In this document: one piece after another, positions 29,123-38,853 of the stretch | How positions within the stretch are numbered: position 1 is the stretch's first letter | Layout: every line of letters starts with the position of its first letter | Source of the DNA: Arthrobacter saudimassiliensis | Lineage (GTDB): Bacteria > Actinomycetota > Actinomycetes > Actinomycetales > Micrococcaceae | Assembly (NCBI GenBank): GCA_900016675.1 | Contig: LN483071.1 | Location: 1 to 64,000, forward strand | Direction of reading: 5' to 3' | DNA length: 64,000 bases | The notes under the pieces: model-generated | What the model saw: only the letters and a program-made list of their open reading frames with translations | The model's database searches: none | Told to the model about the DNA's origin: nothing | Translations under genes and position numbers: made by a program

Positions 29123-30880
29123 CTAGGAGGCTTCCTCGGCGGCCTCAATGCCCAGCTCGTTGCCGGGAATGGAGGCGAGCAGCCTGCGGGTGTAGGGATG
29201 GCGCGGGTTGGAGAAGACCTCCTCGGAGGTCGCGGCCTCGACCAGTTCACCGTCCTTCATCACGCACACATAGTCGGAGATCAGCCTCACCACCGCGAGG
29301 TCGTGCGAAATGAACAGGTAGCTGAGCCCCAGCTCCCGCTGCAGGTCTCCCAGAAGCGTCAGGATCTGGGCCTGCACCAGCACATCCAGCGCGGAGACGG
29401 GCTCATCGCAGACGATCAGCTCCGGCTTCAAGGCGAGCGCCCGGGCGATGGCCACGCGCTGGCGCTGGCCGCCGGACAGCTCGGCGGGGTACCGGGTCAG
29501 CATGGAGGCGGGCAGCGCCACCTGGTCCATCAGCTCCCGCACCCGTGCTGACCGTGCCGCCCGGTCACCGCGGCGGTAGGTCTTCAGCGGCTCCTCGAGG
29601 ATCCGCTCGATGGTGAACATCGGGTCCAGGGAGGAATAGGGGTCCTGGAAGATGGGCTGGACCCGCTGGCGGAACTGCCGCAGCTCGTCCTTCTTCAAAG
29701 CGGCCACGTCCCGGCCGTCGAAGGTCATGGTTCCCGCGGTGGGCTCCACCAGCTTCAGCAGCATCCGCGCCGTCGTGGTCTTGCCCGAGCCGGATTCACC
29801 GACGATCGACACCGTCTGCCCGCGCGGCACTTCAAGCGAGACGTTCCGGACCGCGTGGAACTCCCCCTTGCCCCGGACCTTGTAGACCTTGCTCAGGTCC
29901 CGGATCTCGACAATGTTGTCCTGCACCGCTGCGTTGTCCTGTGCGGCTGCGGACGGCACGGCCCCGCCCGCGGCTTGCGGCGTCCCGGCTCCGGGTGCGC
30001 CGGCCTCGACGGCCGTGTCGACGGCGTGCAGCCGCCGGGAGGGAGCGGCGAAGGCGCCGGGCGTGAGGCGGACGGCGGCCACGCTCGGGGCGGCCCGGAC
30101 CAGGGACTGTGTGTAGGGGTGCTGCGGGTCTTCGAGCAGCTGCCGCGCCGGCCCGGTTTCCACCACCCGGCCGCGGTGCATCACCACGACGTCGCTCGCG
30201 CGCTCGGCCGCCAGGCCGAGGTCGTGGGTAATGAGCAGGACGGAGGTTCCCAGCTCCTCGGTCATCCGGTCGATCTGGTCCAGGATGGTGCGCTGCACCG
30301 TCACGTCGAGGGCACTGGTGGGCTCATCGGCGATCAGCAGCCGCGGCCGGCAGGCCAGCCCGATGGCGATCAGCGCCCGCTGCCGCATGCCGCCGGAAAA
30401 CTCGTGCGGATACTGCTTGGCCCGCTCCGCGGCGTCCGGCAGTCCGGCAGCGGTGAGGACCTCCACGACCTTCCGGTCCACATCCTTGGACGTGGCCATG
30501 CCGTGGACCAGCAGCGTCTCGGCCACCTGAGTGCCGATCTTCGTCACCGGGTTCAGGTTGGACATCGGATCCTGCGGAACCAGCCCGATGGACCGGCCGC
30601 GGATGGCGCGCATCTTGGATTCCGGCAGGCCCACAAGTTCCTGTCCGTCGAACCGGATGGATCCGGACACCACCCGGCCGTTGCCGGGCAGCAGCCCGAT
30701 GACGGACATCGCCGTCGTGGATTTTCCGGAGCCGGACTCGCCGACAATGGCCAGGGTCCGCCCCTGGGGCAGGACGAAGCCCGCCTCCTTGACGGCCTCG
30801 ACCTCCCCGTCGATGGTGCGGAAGTTGATGGCGAGGTTGCTCACCTCGAGCAGCGCCGGGGCAGGGCTGGATTCAGTCAT
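29123..30880 (-). CDS. Fused double ATP-binding subunit, DppD-DppF type
   Basis: A 585-residue protein with two complete ABC ATPase domains. The first (about 1-270) has GESGSGKSTTAMSVIG, FSGGMRQRALIAIGLA and ADEPTSALDVTV; the second (about 330-585) has GESGSGKTTTARML, LSGGQRQRVAIARAL and CDEPVSALDVLVQAQ. An Ala/Gly-rich linker lies between them. Each first domain ends with the oligopeptide-binding C-terminal motif. It should power the neighbouring SBP/permease importer although it is transcribed from the opposite strand. Start at 30880 (MTESS) has AGGATGAG upstream. Confidence 0.93.
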   Translation of the reverse strand: MTESSPAPALLEVSNLAINFRTIDGEVEAVKEAGFVLPQGRTLAIVGESGSGKSTTAMSVIGLLPGNGRVVSGSIRFDGQELVGLPESKMRAIRGRSIGLVPQDPMSNLNPVTKIGTQVAETLLVHGMATSKDVDRKVVEVLTAAGLPDAAERAKQYPHEFSGGMRQRALIAIGLACRPRLLIADEPTSALDVTVQRTILDQIDRMTEELGTSVLLITHDLGLAAERASDVVVMHRGRVVETGPARQLLEDPQHPYTQSLVRAAPSVAAVRLTPGAFAAPSRRLHAVDTAVEAGAPGAGTPQAAGGAVPSAAAQDNAAVQDNIVEIRDLSKVYKVRGKGEFHAVRNVSLEVPRGQTVSIVGESGSGKTTTARMLLKLVEPTAGTMTFDGRDVAALKKDELRQFRQRVQPIFQDPYSSLDPMFTIERILEEPLKTYRRGDRAARSARVRELMDQVALPASMLTRYPAELSGGQRQRVAIARALALKPELIVCDEPVSALDVLVQAQILTLLGDLQRELGLSYLFISHDLAVVRLISDYVCVMKDGELVEAATSEEVFSNPRHPYTRRLLASIPGNELGIEAAEEAS

Positions 30881-30951
30881 GCACTCATCCTGCCCCACAA
30901 AGGGAAGAGTGTGAGGCAGATCTCCTCCGGTTTCGCGGGTTTTTTATCGCC

Positions 30952-30957
30952 TAGACT
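30952..30957 (+). promoter_or_regulatory. -10 box for the second binding protein gene
   Basis: TAGACT, about 50 nt upstream of the GTG at 31010, follows a T-run (GGTTTTTTATCG). It is a likely actinobacterial -10 element. Confidence 0.45.
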
Positions 30958-31009
30958 GGAATCCGACCCCCGAACTGCAGGGACGCACCGTCCCGGAGGA
31001 GATTCAACT

Positions 31010-32692
31010 GTGGCCCGTTCCTGCGACCGCCGGTCCGTCCTGAGGGCCGGCCTGGCCGGAGCCGCCCTGGCGTTGACGGGCTGCACCGCCGCCCGCACCA
31101 GCGAGCCCAGCGGCAGCGCCTCCGCCGCAGCGAGCACCGCCGCGGCGCCGTCGGCCGTCTTCACCCTGGCCACGGCCGCCCGGCCGGCGGGCCTGGACCC
31201 GGCCCTGGTCATGGACACCGAGTCGCACCGGGTGACCCGGCAGGTGCTGGAGGGCCTGGTCGGAACCGACCCGCTCACCAGCGCCCCGGCCCCGCTGCTG
31301 GCCGCCAGCTGGAAAGAGTCCGAGGACGGGCGGACCTACACCTTCACCCTGCGCAGCGATGTCCGCTTCCATGACGGCGAGCCGTTCAACGCCGACGCCG
31401 TCCGGGCCAACTTCGAGCGCTGGTACAACCTTCCCGTGTCGGCCCGCGGCACCGAGAACCTCATGTACGGGGCCGTGTTCCGCGGCTACGCCGACAGCCC
31501 CGACCTGGCGCTGTATGAATCCTGCGAGGTCCTGGACGAATTCACGGTGGCGGTCACGCTGCGCAACCGGCTGACCGGCTTCATTCCCGCCTTGGCCTCC
31601 CCCGCCTTCGCCATGTCCTCGCCCAAGGCGCTGCGCGAGGCCGCCGCCAACGAGCTGACCGAGCGGATGAACGACATTCCCGTCAGCAGGTACGGCCTGC
31701 ACCCGGTGGGCACGGGGCCGTTCCGCTTCGACTCGTGGGAGGGCGACGAGGTGCGCCTGAGCTCCTTCCCCGAGTACTGGGGCACGCGCGGGCAGATCGG
31801 CACGGTGGTGTTCAAGACGATCACCAGCCCGAGCAGCCGCCTGCGGGCCCTGCAGGACGGGGAGGTGGACGGCTACGACCTGGTCACGGTGGACGACGTC
31901 GACGAACTCGCCCGCGGCGGCCAGCAGATCCTGCAGCGCGACCCCTATTCGGTGCTGTACCTGGGCCTGAACCAGAACTTCCCGGGCCTGGACGAGCCCA
32001 AGATGCGCCAGGCCATCGCCCATGCCATCGACAAGCCCGCCCTGCTGGAGGGCCTGTTCCTCAACGGCACCAAGACCGCCAACCAGTTCCTGCCGGAGAA
32101 GCTGGGGCTGACCTCCTCCTCGGTCACCAACTACGGCTACGACCCCGAGAAGGCCAAGGCGCTGCTGGAGGAGATCGGCTACGACGGCGCCGAGCTGCCC
32201 TTCCATTACCCCCGCCGGGTGACCCGCGCGTACCTGCCCTCCCCGGAGCGCGTCTACGCGGTGCTCAGCCGACAGCTCACCGCCGTCGGGCTCAACATCC
32301 GCCCGGTGCCGGTGTACTGGTCCGAGGGCTACCTCGACCAGGTGCAGTCGGACGGGGACCGGGCTATGCACCTGCTCGGGATCTCCGGCACCTACGAGGA
32401 CCCCGACACCTTCCTCGGCCCGCTCTTCGGAAGCTACAGCCAGGAATTCGGCTACGAGGATCCGCAGCTGGCCACCAAGATCGAACGGGCACGGACGCTG
32501 CCCGCCGGGCAGGAGCAGGCCGACGCCTACGCGGAGATCGCCAAGCGCATCTCCGACCGGATTCCCGCCGTGCCCCTGGCCTTCCCCGTTTCCATCCTTG
32601 CCATGTCCCCGCGCGTGGTGCGGTACCCGACCTCCCCGGTGCTCAACGAGGTCTTCAACCTGATCGAACTGACCGATCCGCAGGGCACCTGA
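31010..32692 (+). CDS. ABC transporter substrate-binding lipoprotein, Tat-type signal
   Basis: A 560-residue paralogue of the binding protein at 25300, sharing the same pattern (GLDPALVMDTESHRVTRQVLEGLV, SEDGRTYTFTLRSDVRFHDGEPF, HPVGTGPFRFDSWEG) but clearly diverged. The N-terminus MARSCDRRSVLRAGLAG has a twin-arginine motif followed by the lipobox LALTGC, so export may use Tat whereas the paralogue looks Sec-type. GTG at 31010 with GGAGGAG upstream; the much longer open frame to the left is antisense to the ATPase gene. It may give the same permease a second substrate range. Confidence 0.92.
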   Translation: MARSCDRRSVLRAGLAGAALALTGCTAARTSEPSGSASAAASTAAAPSAVFTLATAARPAGLDPALVMDTESHRVTRQVLEGLVGTDPLTSAPAPLLAASWKESEDGRTYTFTLRSDVRFHDGEPFNADAVRANFERWYNLPVSARGTENLMYGAVFRGYADSPDLALYESCEVLDEFTVAVTLRNRLTGFIPALASPAFAMSSPKALREAAANELTERMNDIPVSRYGLHPVGTGPFRFDSWEGDEVRLSSFPEYWGTRGQIGTVVFKTITSPSSRLRALQDGEVDGYDLVTVDDVDELARGGQQILQRDPYSVLYLGLNQNFPGLDEPKMRQAIAHAIDKPALLEGLFLNGTKTANQFLPEKLGLTSSSVTNYGYDPEKAKALLEEIGYDGAELPFHYPRRVTRAYLPSPERVYAVLSRQLTAVGLNIRPVPVYWSEGYLDQVQSDGDRAMHLLGISGTYEDPDTFLGPLFGSYSQEFGYEDPQLATKIERARTLPAGQEQADAYAEIAKRISDRIPAVPLAFPVSILAMSPRVVRYPTSPVLNEVFNLIELTDPQGT

Positions 32693-32780
32693 CCTGCTGC
32701 GACTTCGAAGCGCGGAGAATTGTCTGTAAGCGCGCTTTCGGAGATACCCTTCTAGGGCTAGCGCCCACGCGACTGGAGAT

Positions 32781-34280
32781 ATGAAGTTGACTGCACAAAG
32801 CCCGGCGGAGGGTTCCGCCACGACAACCGACGTACTGCTCATCGGCGGCGGCATCATGAGTGCCACGCTCGGTACGTTCCTGAAGCAGCTCGCCCCGGAC
32901 TGGAACATCGCCCTCTTTGAGCGGCTGGACCGGGCCGGCCTGGAGAGCTCCGATCCGTGGAACAACGCCGGCACCGGCCACGCGGCGCTCTGCGAGCTGA
33001 ACTACAGCCCGGCCGGACCGGACGGGTCCGTCGACCCGGCCAAGGCGATCGGCATCAACGAGCAGTTCCAGGTGTCCCGCCAGTTCTGGTCCTTCCTGGT
33101 GTCCCAGGGCCATATCTCCAACAGCTTCATCAACCCGCTTCCGCACATGAGCTTCGTCTGGGGCGACGCGCATGCCGACTACCTGCGCCGCCGGTACGAG
33201 TCGCTCAGCGCCCAGCCGCTGTTCCGCACCATGGAGCACAGCGAAGACCACTCGAAGATCGCCGAGTGGGCCCCGCTGATCATGGAAGGCCGCGACGCCG
33301 GACAGCGCGTCGCCGCGTCCCGCGTGGCCGGCGGCACCGACGTCGACTTCGGCAACCTGACCCGCCAGCTGGTCGACCACCTGGGCGCCTCCGGCGTGGA
33401 GCTCAACTTCGGCCACCAGGTCCTGGACCTGACCCGGGCCTCCGACGGCGGCTGGGACGTACGCGTGAAGAACCGGGCCACCGGCGAAGCCCGCACCGTG
33501 CACACCCGTTTCGTGTTCATCGGCGGCGGCGGCGGGGCGCTGCCGCTGCTGCAGCGCTCCGGCATTCCCGAGGGCAAGGGCTTCGGCGGCTTCCCCGTCT
33601 CCGGCCAGTTCCTGCGCTGCACCGACGAGAGCATCATTTCCCGGCACAACGCCAAGGTGTACGGCCAGGCCTCGGTGGGCGCCCCGCCGATGTCGGTGCC
33701 GCACCTCGACACCCGCTTCGTCGAGGGCCGGCGGTCCCTGCTCTTCGGCCCGTACGGCGGTTTCTCGCCGAAGTTCCTGAAGAAGGGCTCGCTGCTGGAC
33801 CTGCCCTTCTCGGTCCGCCCGGGCAACCTGGTGCCGATGCTGGCCGTGGCCAAGGACAACACGTCCCTGGTCAAGTACCTGGTCACCGAGGTCCTCAAGA
33901 CCCGCGAGGGCAAGACCGGCGCCCTGCAGGAGTACTACCCCGAAGGCGCCACCGAGGGCTGGGAGCTGATCACCGCCGGCCAGCGCGTCCAGGTCATCAA
34001 GAAGGACCCGAAGAAGGGCGGCATCCTGCAGTTCGGCACCGAGCTGATCACCTCCGCCGACGGCACGGTCGGCGCCCTGCTGGGCGCCTCCCCCGGCGCC
34101 TCCACGGCACCGCCCATCATGGTGAACCTGCTCAAGCGCTGCTTCCCGAAGGAATTCGGCGGCTGGGAGCCGAAGATCAAGGAAATGATCCCCGGCTACG
34201 GCGTCAAGCTGAACGAGAACGAGAACCTGCTCGAGGAACTCACGAACGACACCAACCGGGTCCTCGGCCTGGACGGTTAG
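32781..34280 (+). CDS. mqo: Malate:quinone oxidoreductase
   Basis: A 499-residue membrane-associated FAD enzyme that oxidises malate to oxaloacetate and passes electrons to the quinone pool, the usual route in actinobacteria alongside or instead of NAD-malate dehydrogenase. The FAD-binding [15 protein letters not shown] is at about 17-31; [34 protein letters not shown], and [17 protein letters not shown] are Mqo signatures. GGAGAT precedes the ATG. A long terminator hairpin follows. Confidence 0.97.
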   Translation: MKLTAQSPAEGSATTTDVLLIGGGIMSATLGTFLKQLAPDWNIALFERLDRAGLESSDPWNNAGTGHAALCELNYSPAGPDGSVDPAKAIGINEQFQVSRQFWSFLVSQGHISNSFINPLPHMSFVWGDAHADYLRRRYESLSAQPLFRTMEHSEDHSKIAEWAPLIMEGRDAGQRVAASRVAGGTDVDFGNLTRQLVDHLGASGVELNFGHQVLDLTRASDGGWDVRVKNRATGEARTVHTRFVFIGGGGGALPLLQRSGIPEGKGFGGFPVSGQFLRCTDESIISRHNAKVYGQASVGAPPMSVPHLDTRFVEGRRSLLFGPYGGFSPKFLKKGSLLDLPFSVRPGNLVPMLAVAKDNTSLVKYLVTEVLKTREGKTGALQEYYPEGATEGWELITAGQRVQVIKKDPKKGGILQFGTELITSADGTVGALLGASPGASTAPPIMVNLLKRCFPKEFGGWEPKIKEMIPGYGVKLNENENLLEELTNDTNRVLGLDG

Positions 34281-34283
34281 CAT

Positions 34284-34326
34284 CAGTTCGGGGCCGGAGG
34301 AACACTGTTCCTCCGGCCCCGAACTG
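34284..34326 (+). terminator. mqo terminator hairpin
   Basis: Perfect 20-bp arms (34284-34303 and 34307-34326) around a 3-nt loop, directly after the mqo stop. The T-tract is weak. Confidence 0.75.
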
Positions 34327-34414
34327 CAGGCAAGTCCCTCTCCCCCGCGGCGACAGCGCACGGGCCGACGCCGCATCCCCGGTCCCCGCTGAGCCCCTGA
34401 GCAAGGCAAGGCAC

Positions 34415-37400
34415 ATGGAGCGTTTGGCCAAACTGTCCCTGGCGAACCGGGCCCTGATCGCGCTGATCACCGTCTTCACGATGGTCTTCGGCGTCATCTC
34501 CCTGGGCTCGCTCAAGCAGGAACTCATTCCCTCGCTGGAGTTTCCGCAGATCACCGTGGTCAGCGCCCTGCCCGGCGCCTCTCCCGAAGTGGTGGACGCG
34601 CAGATCAGCGAACCGCTGGAAGCGGCGCTGACCGCCGTCGAGGGCCTGGAATCCTCCTCGGCGACCTCGCGCTCCGGCATTTCCACCATCAACCTGATGT
34701 TCGCCTACGGCACCAACCTCGACCGTGCCCGCGGCCAGGTGGACCGGGCCATCTCCAACGCCCGGCAGGTGCTGCCCGAGGACGTCACCCCGCAGTCCCT
34801 GGCCGGCAGCATCAGCGACTTTCCCATCGTGTATCTGGCCGTCTCCTCCGACAAGCCGCTCAGCGAGCTCAGCGCGGACCTGCAGCGGCTCACCGTGCCC
34901 CGGCTGCAGAAGATCGAAGGAGTGCGCACCGCCGACGTCACCGGCGGCGCGTCCCGCTTCGTCTCCATCCTGCCGGATGAGACCGCGCTGGCCGAGGCCG
35001 GCGTCCCGGTCTCTGCGATCGCCGACGCCCTGGCGAACAGCGGCGCCCTGGTTCCGGCCGGCACCCTGGAGGAGGAGGGCCGCAGCCTCTCCATCCAGGT
35101 CGGCAGCCCGCTGGACAGCGTGGAGAAAATCTCCGCCCTGCCCCTGGCGGCCTCCGACGGCGCGGCGGGGCCTCCCCCGACGATCGCGGACGTGGCGTCC
35201 GTGCAGATCGAGGACCGGGAACAGACCTCGATCACGCGCACCAACGGCGAGCCGACCCTGGCCATCTCCATCACCAAGACCCCGGCCGGAGATACGGTGG
35301 GCATCTCCCATGAGGTGGTGGACCTGCTGCCCTCGCTCTCCGAGGAGCTCGGCTCCAACGCCCGGTTCACCGTGGTGTTCGACCAGGCGCCGTTCATCGA
35401 GGAGTCGATCGAGAACCTGACCACCGAGGGCATCCTCGGCCTCGGCTTCGCCGTGCTGGTGATCCTGGTCTTCCTGCTCTCGATCCGCTCCACCCTGGTC
35501 ACGGCGGTTTCCATTCCGCTCTCGCTGCTGGTGACCTTCATCGGCCTGTACGCCTTCGGCTATTCCCTGAACATCCTCACCCTGGGCGCGCTGACCATCG
35601 CGATCGGCCGGGTGGTGGACGACTCCATCGTCGTCATCGAGAACATCAAGCGGCACCTGGGCTACGGCGAGGACAAACGCACCGCCATCCTTACCGCCGT
35701 CCGCGAGGTGGCCGGGGCGATCACGGCCTCGACCCTGACCACGGTGGCCGTGTTCGCGCCCATCGCGTTCGTGGGCGACCTCGCCGGAGAGCTGTTCCGT
35801 CCCTTCGCCGTCACCACGGCGCTGGCGCTGCTGGCCTCCCTGCTGGTCTCGCTGACGATCGTTCCGGTGCTGGCGTACTGGTTCCTGAAGTCCGGGCCGC
35901 CGGTGGCGGACCCCGAGGCCTTCCGGGCCGAGGCCGAGGCGAAGGAACAGCGCTCCGCGCTGCAGCGCGGCTACCTGCCGATCCTGCGCGGCACCCAGCG
36001 CCGGCCGGGCCTCACCCTGGCCGCGGGCGCGGTGATCCTGGCCGGGACCGTGGCCCTGACTCCGCTGCTGCAGACCAACCTGCTCGGGGACACCGGGCAG
36101 AACACCTTCAGCGTCAGCCAGGAGCTGCCCGCCGGCACCAGCCTGGCGACCACCTCCGCCGCGGCGGAACAGGTGGAGGACGTCCTGACCGGCATCGACG
36201 GCGTCCGCGACGTGCAGGTGACCATGGGCACCAGCTCCACCGGCCTCTCCGCCTTTACCGGCGGCAGCGCCTCCACCGCCTCCTTCACCGTCATCACGGA
36301 GCAGGACGCCGACCAGGTGGCCCTGCGGGACGCCGTGCGCAGCGGGCTCGAGGACCTCGACGACAGCGCGGGCGACATCTCCATCGGCACCACCGGGGGC
36401 GGGTTCGGCACCTCGAACACGGTGGACATCAGCCTCTCGGCCGGCGACCCGGCCGAGCTGCAGCCGGCCGCGGACCAGGTCGCCGAGGCCATGCGCGGGC
36501 TTCCCGGCGCCGCCGAGGTCACGAGCAACCTGTCCGCGAGCCAGCCGGTGGTGCAGGTCAGCGTGGACAGGGCCCGGGCGGTCGCCGCCGGGCTGGACGA
36601 GGAGCAGATCTCCGGCCTGGTGGCCGCCACGCTCAGCCCCCTGCCCGGCGGCACGGTGCGCATCGGCACCGACGACTTCCCGGTCCTGATCGGGGAAGGC
36701 ACCGAGATCAGCGACATCGACCAGCTCCGGGCGCTGCCGCTGCCCGGCACCGGCGGCGCCCTGACCCTCGCCGACGTCGCCGACGTCGCGGAGGTGGACG
36801 TGCCGACGTCGGTCTCCTCCTCCGGCGGCGAGCGGACCGCCGTCGTCTCCGTCTCGCCCTCGGGCGAGAACCTGGGTGCCACCGTCGCCGAGGTCCAGGC
36901 CGAGCTGGACACCCTGGACCTGCCCGCCAGCGTGACCGCGTCGCTGAGCGGCGCCGCGACCCAGCAGGAGGAGTCCTTCCGGCAGCTGGGCCTGGCCCTG
37001 CTGGCCGCCGTCGCCATCGTCTACGTGATCATGGTGGCCACCTTCAAGTCCCTGATCCAGCCGCTGATCCTGCTGGTCTCGGTGCCGTTCGCCGCGACCG
37101 GCGCGATCCTGCTCCTGCTGGCGGCCAACGTGCCCGTGGGCCTGCCCTCGCTGGTGGGCATGCTGATGCTGGTCGGGATCGTGGTGACGAACGCGATCGT
37201 GCTGATGGACCTGATCAACCAGTACCGCCGGCCCCGCGAGGAGGGCGGCCCGGGCATGCCGCTGCAGGAGGCCATCATGCGCGGCGCCCGGCAGCGGCTG
37301 CGGCCCATCCTGATGACGGCCCTGGCCACCGTGTTCGCCCTGACGCCGATGGCGCTGGGCTTCACCGGGGAAGGCGGGTTCATCTCCCGTCCGCTGGCGA

Positions 37401-37549
37401 TCGTCGTCATCGGCGGCCTGGTCTCCTCCACCGCGCTGACCCTCATCCTGGTGCCGGTGCTCTACCGCCTCGTTGAGGGACGGCGTGAGAAGGCGGCCGC
37501 CCACCGTGCGGCACGCCGCACCGCGGCCGGCGCCGATACCGCCGGCTGA
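34415..37549 (+). CDS. RND-family efflux permease (AcrB/HAE-like)
   Basis: A 1044-residue permease with the duplicated RND layout: TM1 ALIALITVFTMVFGVISL, a first large external domain, TM segments including TLGALTIAIGRVVDDSIVVIENIKRHL (the TM4 Asp pair of the proton relay), then a second copy ending GLPSLVGMLMLVGIVVTNAIVLMDLINQYRR and MTALATVFALTPMALG. No membrane-fusion or outer-membrane partner is nearby, as expected for a monoderm. The ATG at 34415 was chosen because upstream sequence in frame is antisense-like. Substrate unknown. Confidence 0.92.
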   Translation: MERLAKLSLANRALIALITVFTMVFGVISLGSLKQELIPSLEFPQITVVSALPGASPEVVDAQISEPLEAALTAVEGLESSSATSRSGISTINLMFAYGTNLDRARGQVDRAISNARQVLPEDVTPQSLAGSISDFPIVYLAVSSDKPLSELSADLQRLTVPRLQKIEGVRTADVTGGASRFVSILPDETALAEAGVPVSAIADALANSGALVPAGTLEEEGRSLSIQVGSPLDSVEKISALPLAASDGAAGPPPTIADVASVQIEDREQTSITRTNGEPTLAISITKTPAGDTVGISHEVVDLLPSLSEELGSNARFTVVFDQAPFIEESIENLTTEGILGLGFAVLVILVFLLSIRSTLVTAVSIPLSLLVTFIGLYAFGYSLNILTLGALTIAIGRVVDDSIVVIENIKRHLGYGEDKRTAILTAVREVAGAITASTLTTVAVFAPIAFVGDLAGELFRPFAVTTALALLASLLVSLTIVPVLAYWFLKSGPPVADPEAFRAEAEAKEQRSALQRGYLPILRGTQRRPGLTLAAGAVILAGTVALTPLLQTNLLGDTGQNTFSVSQELPAGTSLATTSAAAEQVEDVLTGIDGVRDVQVTMGTSSTGLSAFTGGSASTASFTVITEQDADQVALRDAVRSGLEDLDDSAGDISIGTTGGGFGTSNTVDISLSAGDPAELQPAADQVAEAMRGLPGAAEVTSNLSASQPVVQVSVDRARAVAAGLDEEQISGLVAATLSPLPGGTVRIGTDDFPVLIGEGTEISDIDQLRALPLPGTGGALTLADVADVAEVDVPTSVSSSGGERTAVVSVSPSGENLGATVAEVQAELDTLDLPASVTASLSGAATQQEESFRQLGLALLAAVAIVYVIMVATFKSLIQPLILLVSVPFAATGAILLLLAANVPVGLPSLVGMLMLVGIVVTNAIVLMDLINQYRRPREEGGPGMPLQEAIMRGARQRLRPILMTALATVFALTPMALGFTGEGGFISRPLAIVVIGGLVSSTALTLILVPVLYRLVEGRREKAAAHRAARRTAAGADTAG

Positions 37550-37579
37550 CCGACCGGCGGTCCGCCGGGACCCCCACGG

Positions 37580-37620
37580 CCGCAGGCCCGGATCCGCTCC
37601 CCGCGGGTCCGGGCCTGCGG
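37580..37620 (+). terminator. Hairpin after RND gene
   Basis: CCGCAGGCCCGGA and TCCGGGCCTGCGG are perfect 13-bp arms around a 15-nt G+C-rich loop, 30 nt after the RND stop; no T-run. Confidence 0.55.
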
Positions 37621-37661
37621 CGCTTCAGCGGCGGAATAACCCCGGGGCCGTAGCCGTTGGT

Positions 37662-37677
37662 AGATGCAAACGCATAT
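37662..37677. promoter_or_regulatory. Candidate MarR operator at the LLM oxidoreductase promoter
   Basis: AGATGCAAACGCATAT contains the inverted repeat ATGC-AAAC-GCAT and overlaps the -10-like ATATAC/CATATACT region about 33 nt before the LLM gene start. The MarR gene is the second gene of the same unit, so autoregulation is likely. Confidence 0.5.
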
Positions 37678-37709
37678 ACTTGACGGGTAACTCCACGGAA
37701 GGGCACACC

Positions 37710-38849
37710 ATGCAGATCGGCGTCTTCAGCGTCAGCGACATCACCCCGGACCCCACCACCGGCCGGACCCCCACGGAACACGAGCGGATCAAGGCCGCCG
37801 TCGCCATCGCCCAAAAGGTCGAAGAGATCGGCATGGACGTGTACGCCACCGGCGAGCACCACAACCCGCCGTTCTACGCCTCCTCCCCCACCACCCTGCT
37901 CGGCTACATCGCCGCCCGGACCGAACGGATCATCCTCTCCACGGCCACCACGCTGATCACCACCAACGATCCGGTGAAGATCGCGGAGGACTTCGCGATG
38001 CTGCAGCACCTCGCCGACGGCCGGGTGGACCTGGTCCTGGGCCGCGGCAACACCGCGCCGGTCTACCCCTGGTTCGGGAAGAACCCCCAGGACTCGGTGG
38101 ACCTGACCGTGGAGAACTACAACCTGCTGCGCCAGCTGTGGGACAACGACGTCGTGAACTGGGAAGGCCGGTTCCGGACCCCGCTGCGCGGCTTCACCGC
38201 CACGCCGCGGCCGCTCGACGGCGTCGCCCCGTTCGTCTGGCACGGCTCCATCCGCACCCCGCAGGTCGCCGAGATCGCGGCGTACTTCGGTGACGGCTTC
38301 TTCGCCAACAACATCTTCTGGCCCAAGGAGCACTACATGCGCCTGATCGGGCTGTACCGGGAACGGTACGAGCACTACGGCCACGGCTCGGCGGACCAGG
38401 CGATCGTGGGCCTGGGCGGCCAGTTCTTCATGCGGCCGAATTCGCAGGACGCGGTTCGGGAGTTCCGCCCCTACTTCGACAATGCTCCCGTCTACGGCCA
38501 CGGGCCCTCCATGGAGGACTTCACCGCCCAGACCCCGCTGACCGTGGGCAGCCCGCAGGAAGTGCTCGAAAAGACCCTGACCTTCCAGGAGTACTTCGGC
38601 GACTACCAGCGCCAGCTGTTCCTGATCGACCATGCCGGCCTGCCGCTGAAGACCGTGCTGGAGCAGCTGGACCTGTTCGGCGAGCATGTGCTGCCGGAGC
38701 TGCGCCGCGAACTGGACTCCCGCCGTCCGGCGCACGTGCCGGACGGGCCCGTCCACGCCTCCCGCGTGGCCGCGCGCCGCACCGGCCCGGCCGCAGGACC
38801 CGCGGCGCCCGAGCCTGCCGCCGCGGGCGGCGCGGCAACAGTAGGCTAG
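37710..38849 (+). CDS. LLM-class flavin-dependent oxidoreductase
   Basis: A 379-residue bacterial-luciferase-like monooxygenase or reductase using FMN. MQIGVFSVSDITPDPTTG, YATGEHHNPPFYASSPTTLLG and FAMLQHLADGRVDLVLGRGN are typical of the CE1758-like group of LLM proteins. The C-terminal 40 residues are Ala/Pro-rich and disordered. ATG at 37710 has GGAAGGG upstream. It is followed after 4 nt by a MarR gene, an arrangement seen for inducible detoxifying oxidoreductases; the natural substrate is unknown. Confidence 0.92.
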   Translation: MQIGVFSVSDITPDPTTGRTPTEHERIKAAVAIAQKVEEIGMDVYATGEHHNPPFYASSPTTLLGYIAARTERIILSTATTLITTNDPVKIAEDFAMLQHLADGRVDLVLGRGNTAPVYPWFGKNPQDSVDLTVENYNLLRQLWDNDVVNWEGRFRTPLRGFTATPRPLDGVAPFVWHGSIRTPQVAEIAAYFGDGFFANNIFWPKEHYMRLIGLYRERYEHYGHGSADQAIVGLGGQFFMRPNSQDAVREFRPYFDNAPVYGHGPSMEDFTAQTPLTVGSPQEVLEKTLTFQEYFGDYQRQLFLIDHAGLPLKTVLEQLDLFGEHVLPELRRELDSRRPAHVPDGPVHASRVAARRTGPAAGPAAPEPAAAGGAATVG

Positions 38850-38853
38850 GAGA

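Noticed and set aside
31010-32692. Second binding protein as a pseudogene copy of the first
   Set aside because: The reading frame is complete, keeps signal peptide, lipobox and family motifs, and has its own ribosome binding site.
34283-37504. A 1073-codon open frame on the minus strand
   Set aside because: It is antisense to the RND permease, with a His/Gly/Asp/Arg-biased translation and no family signature.
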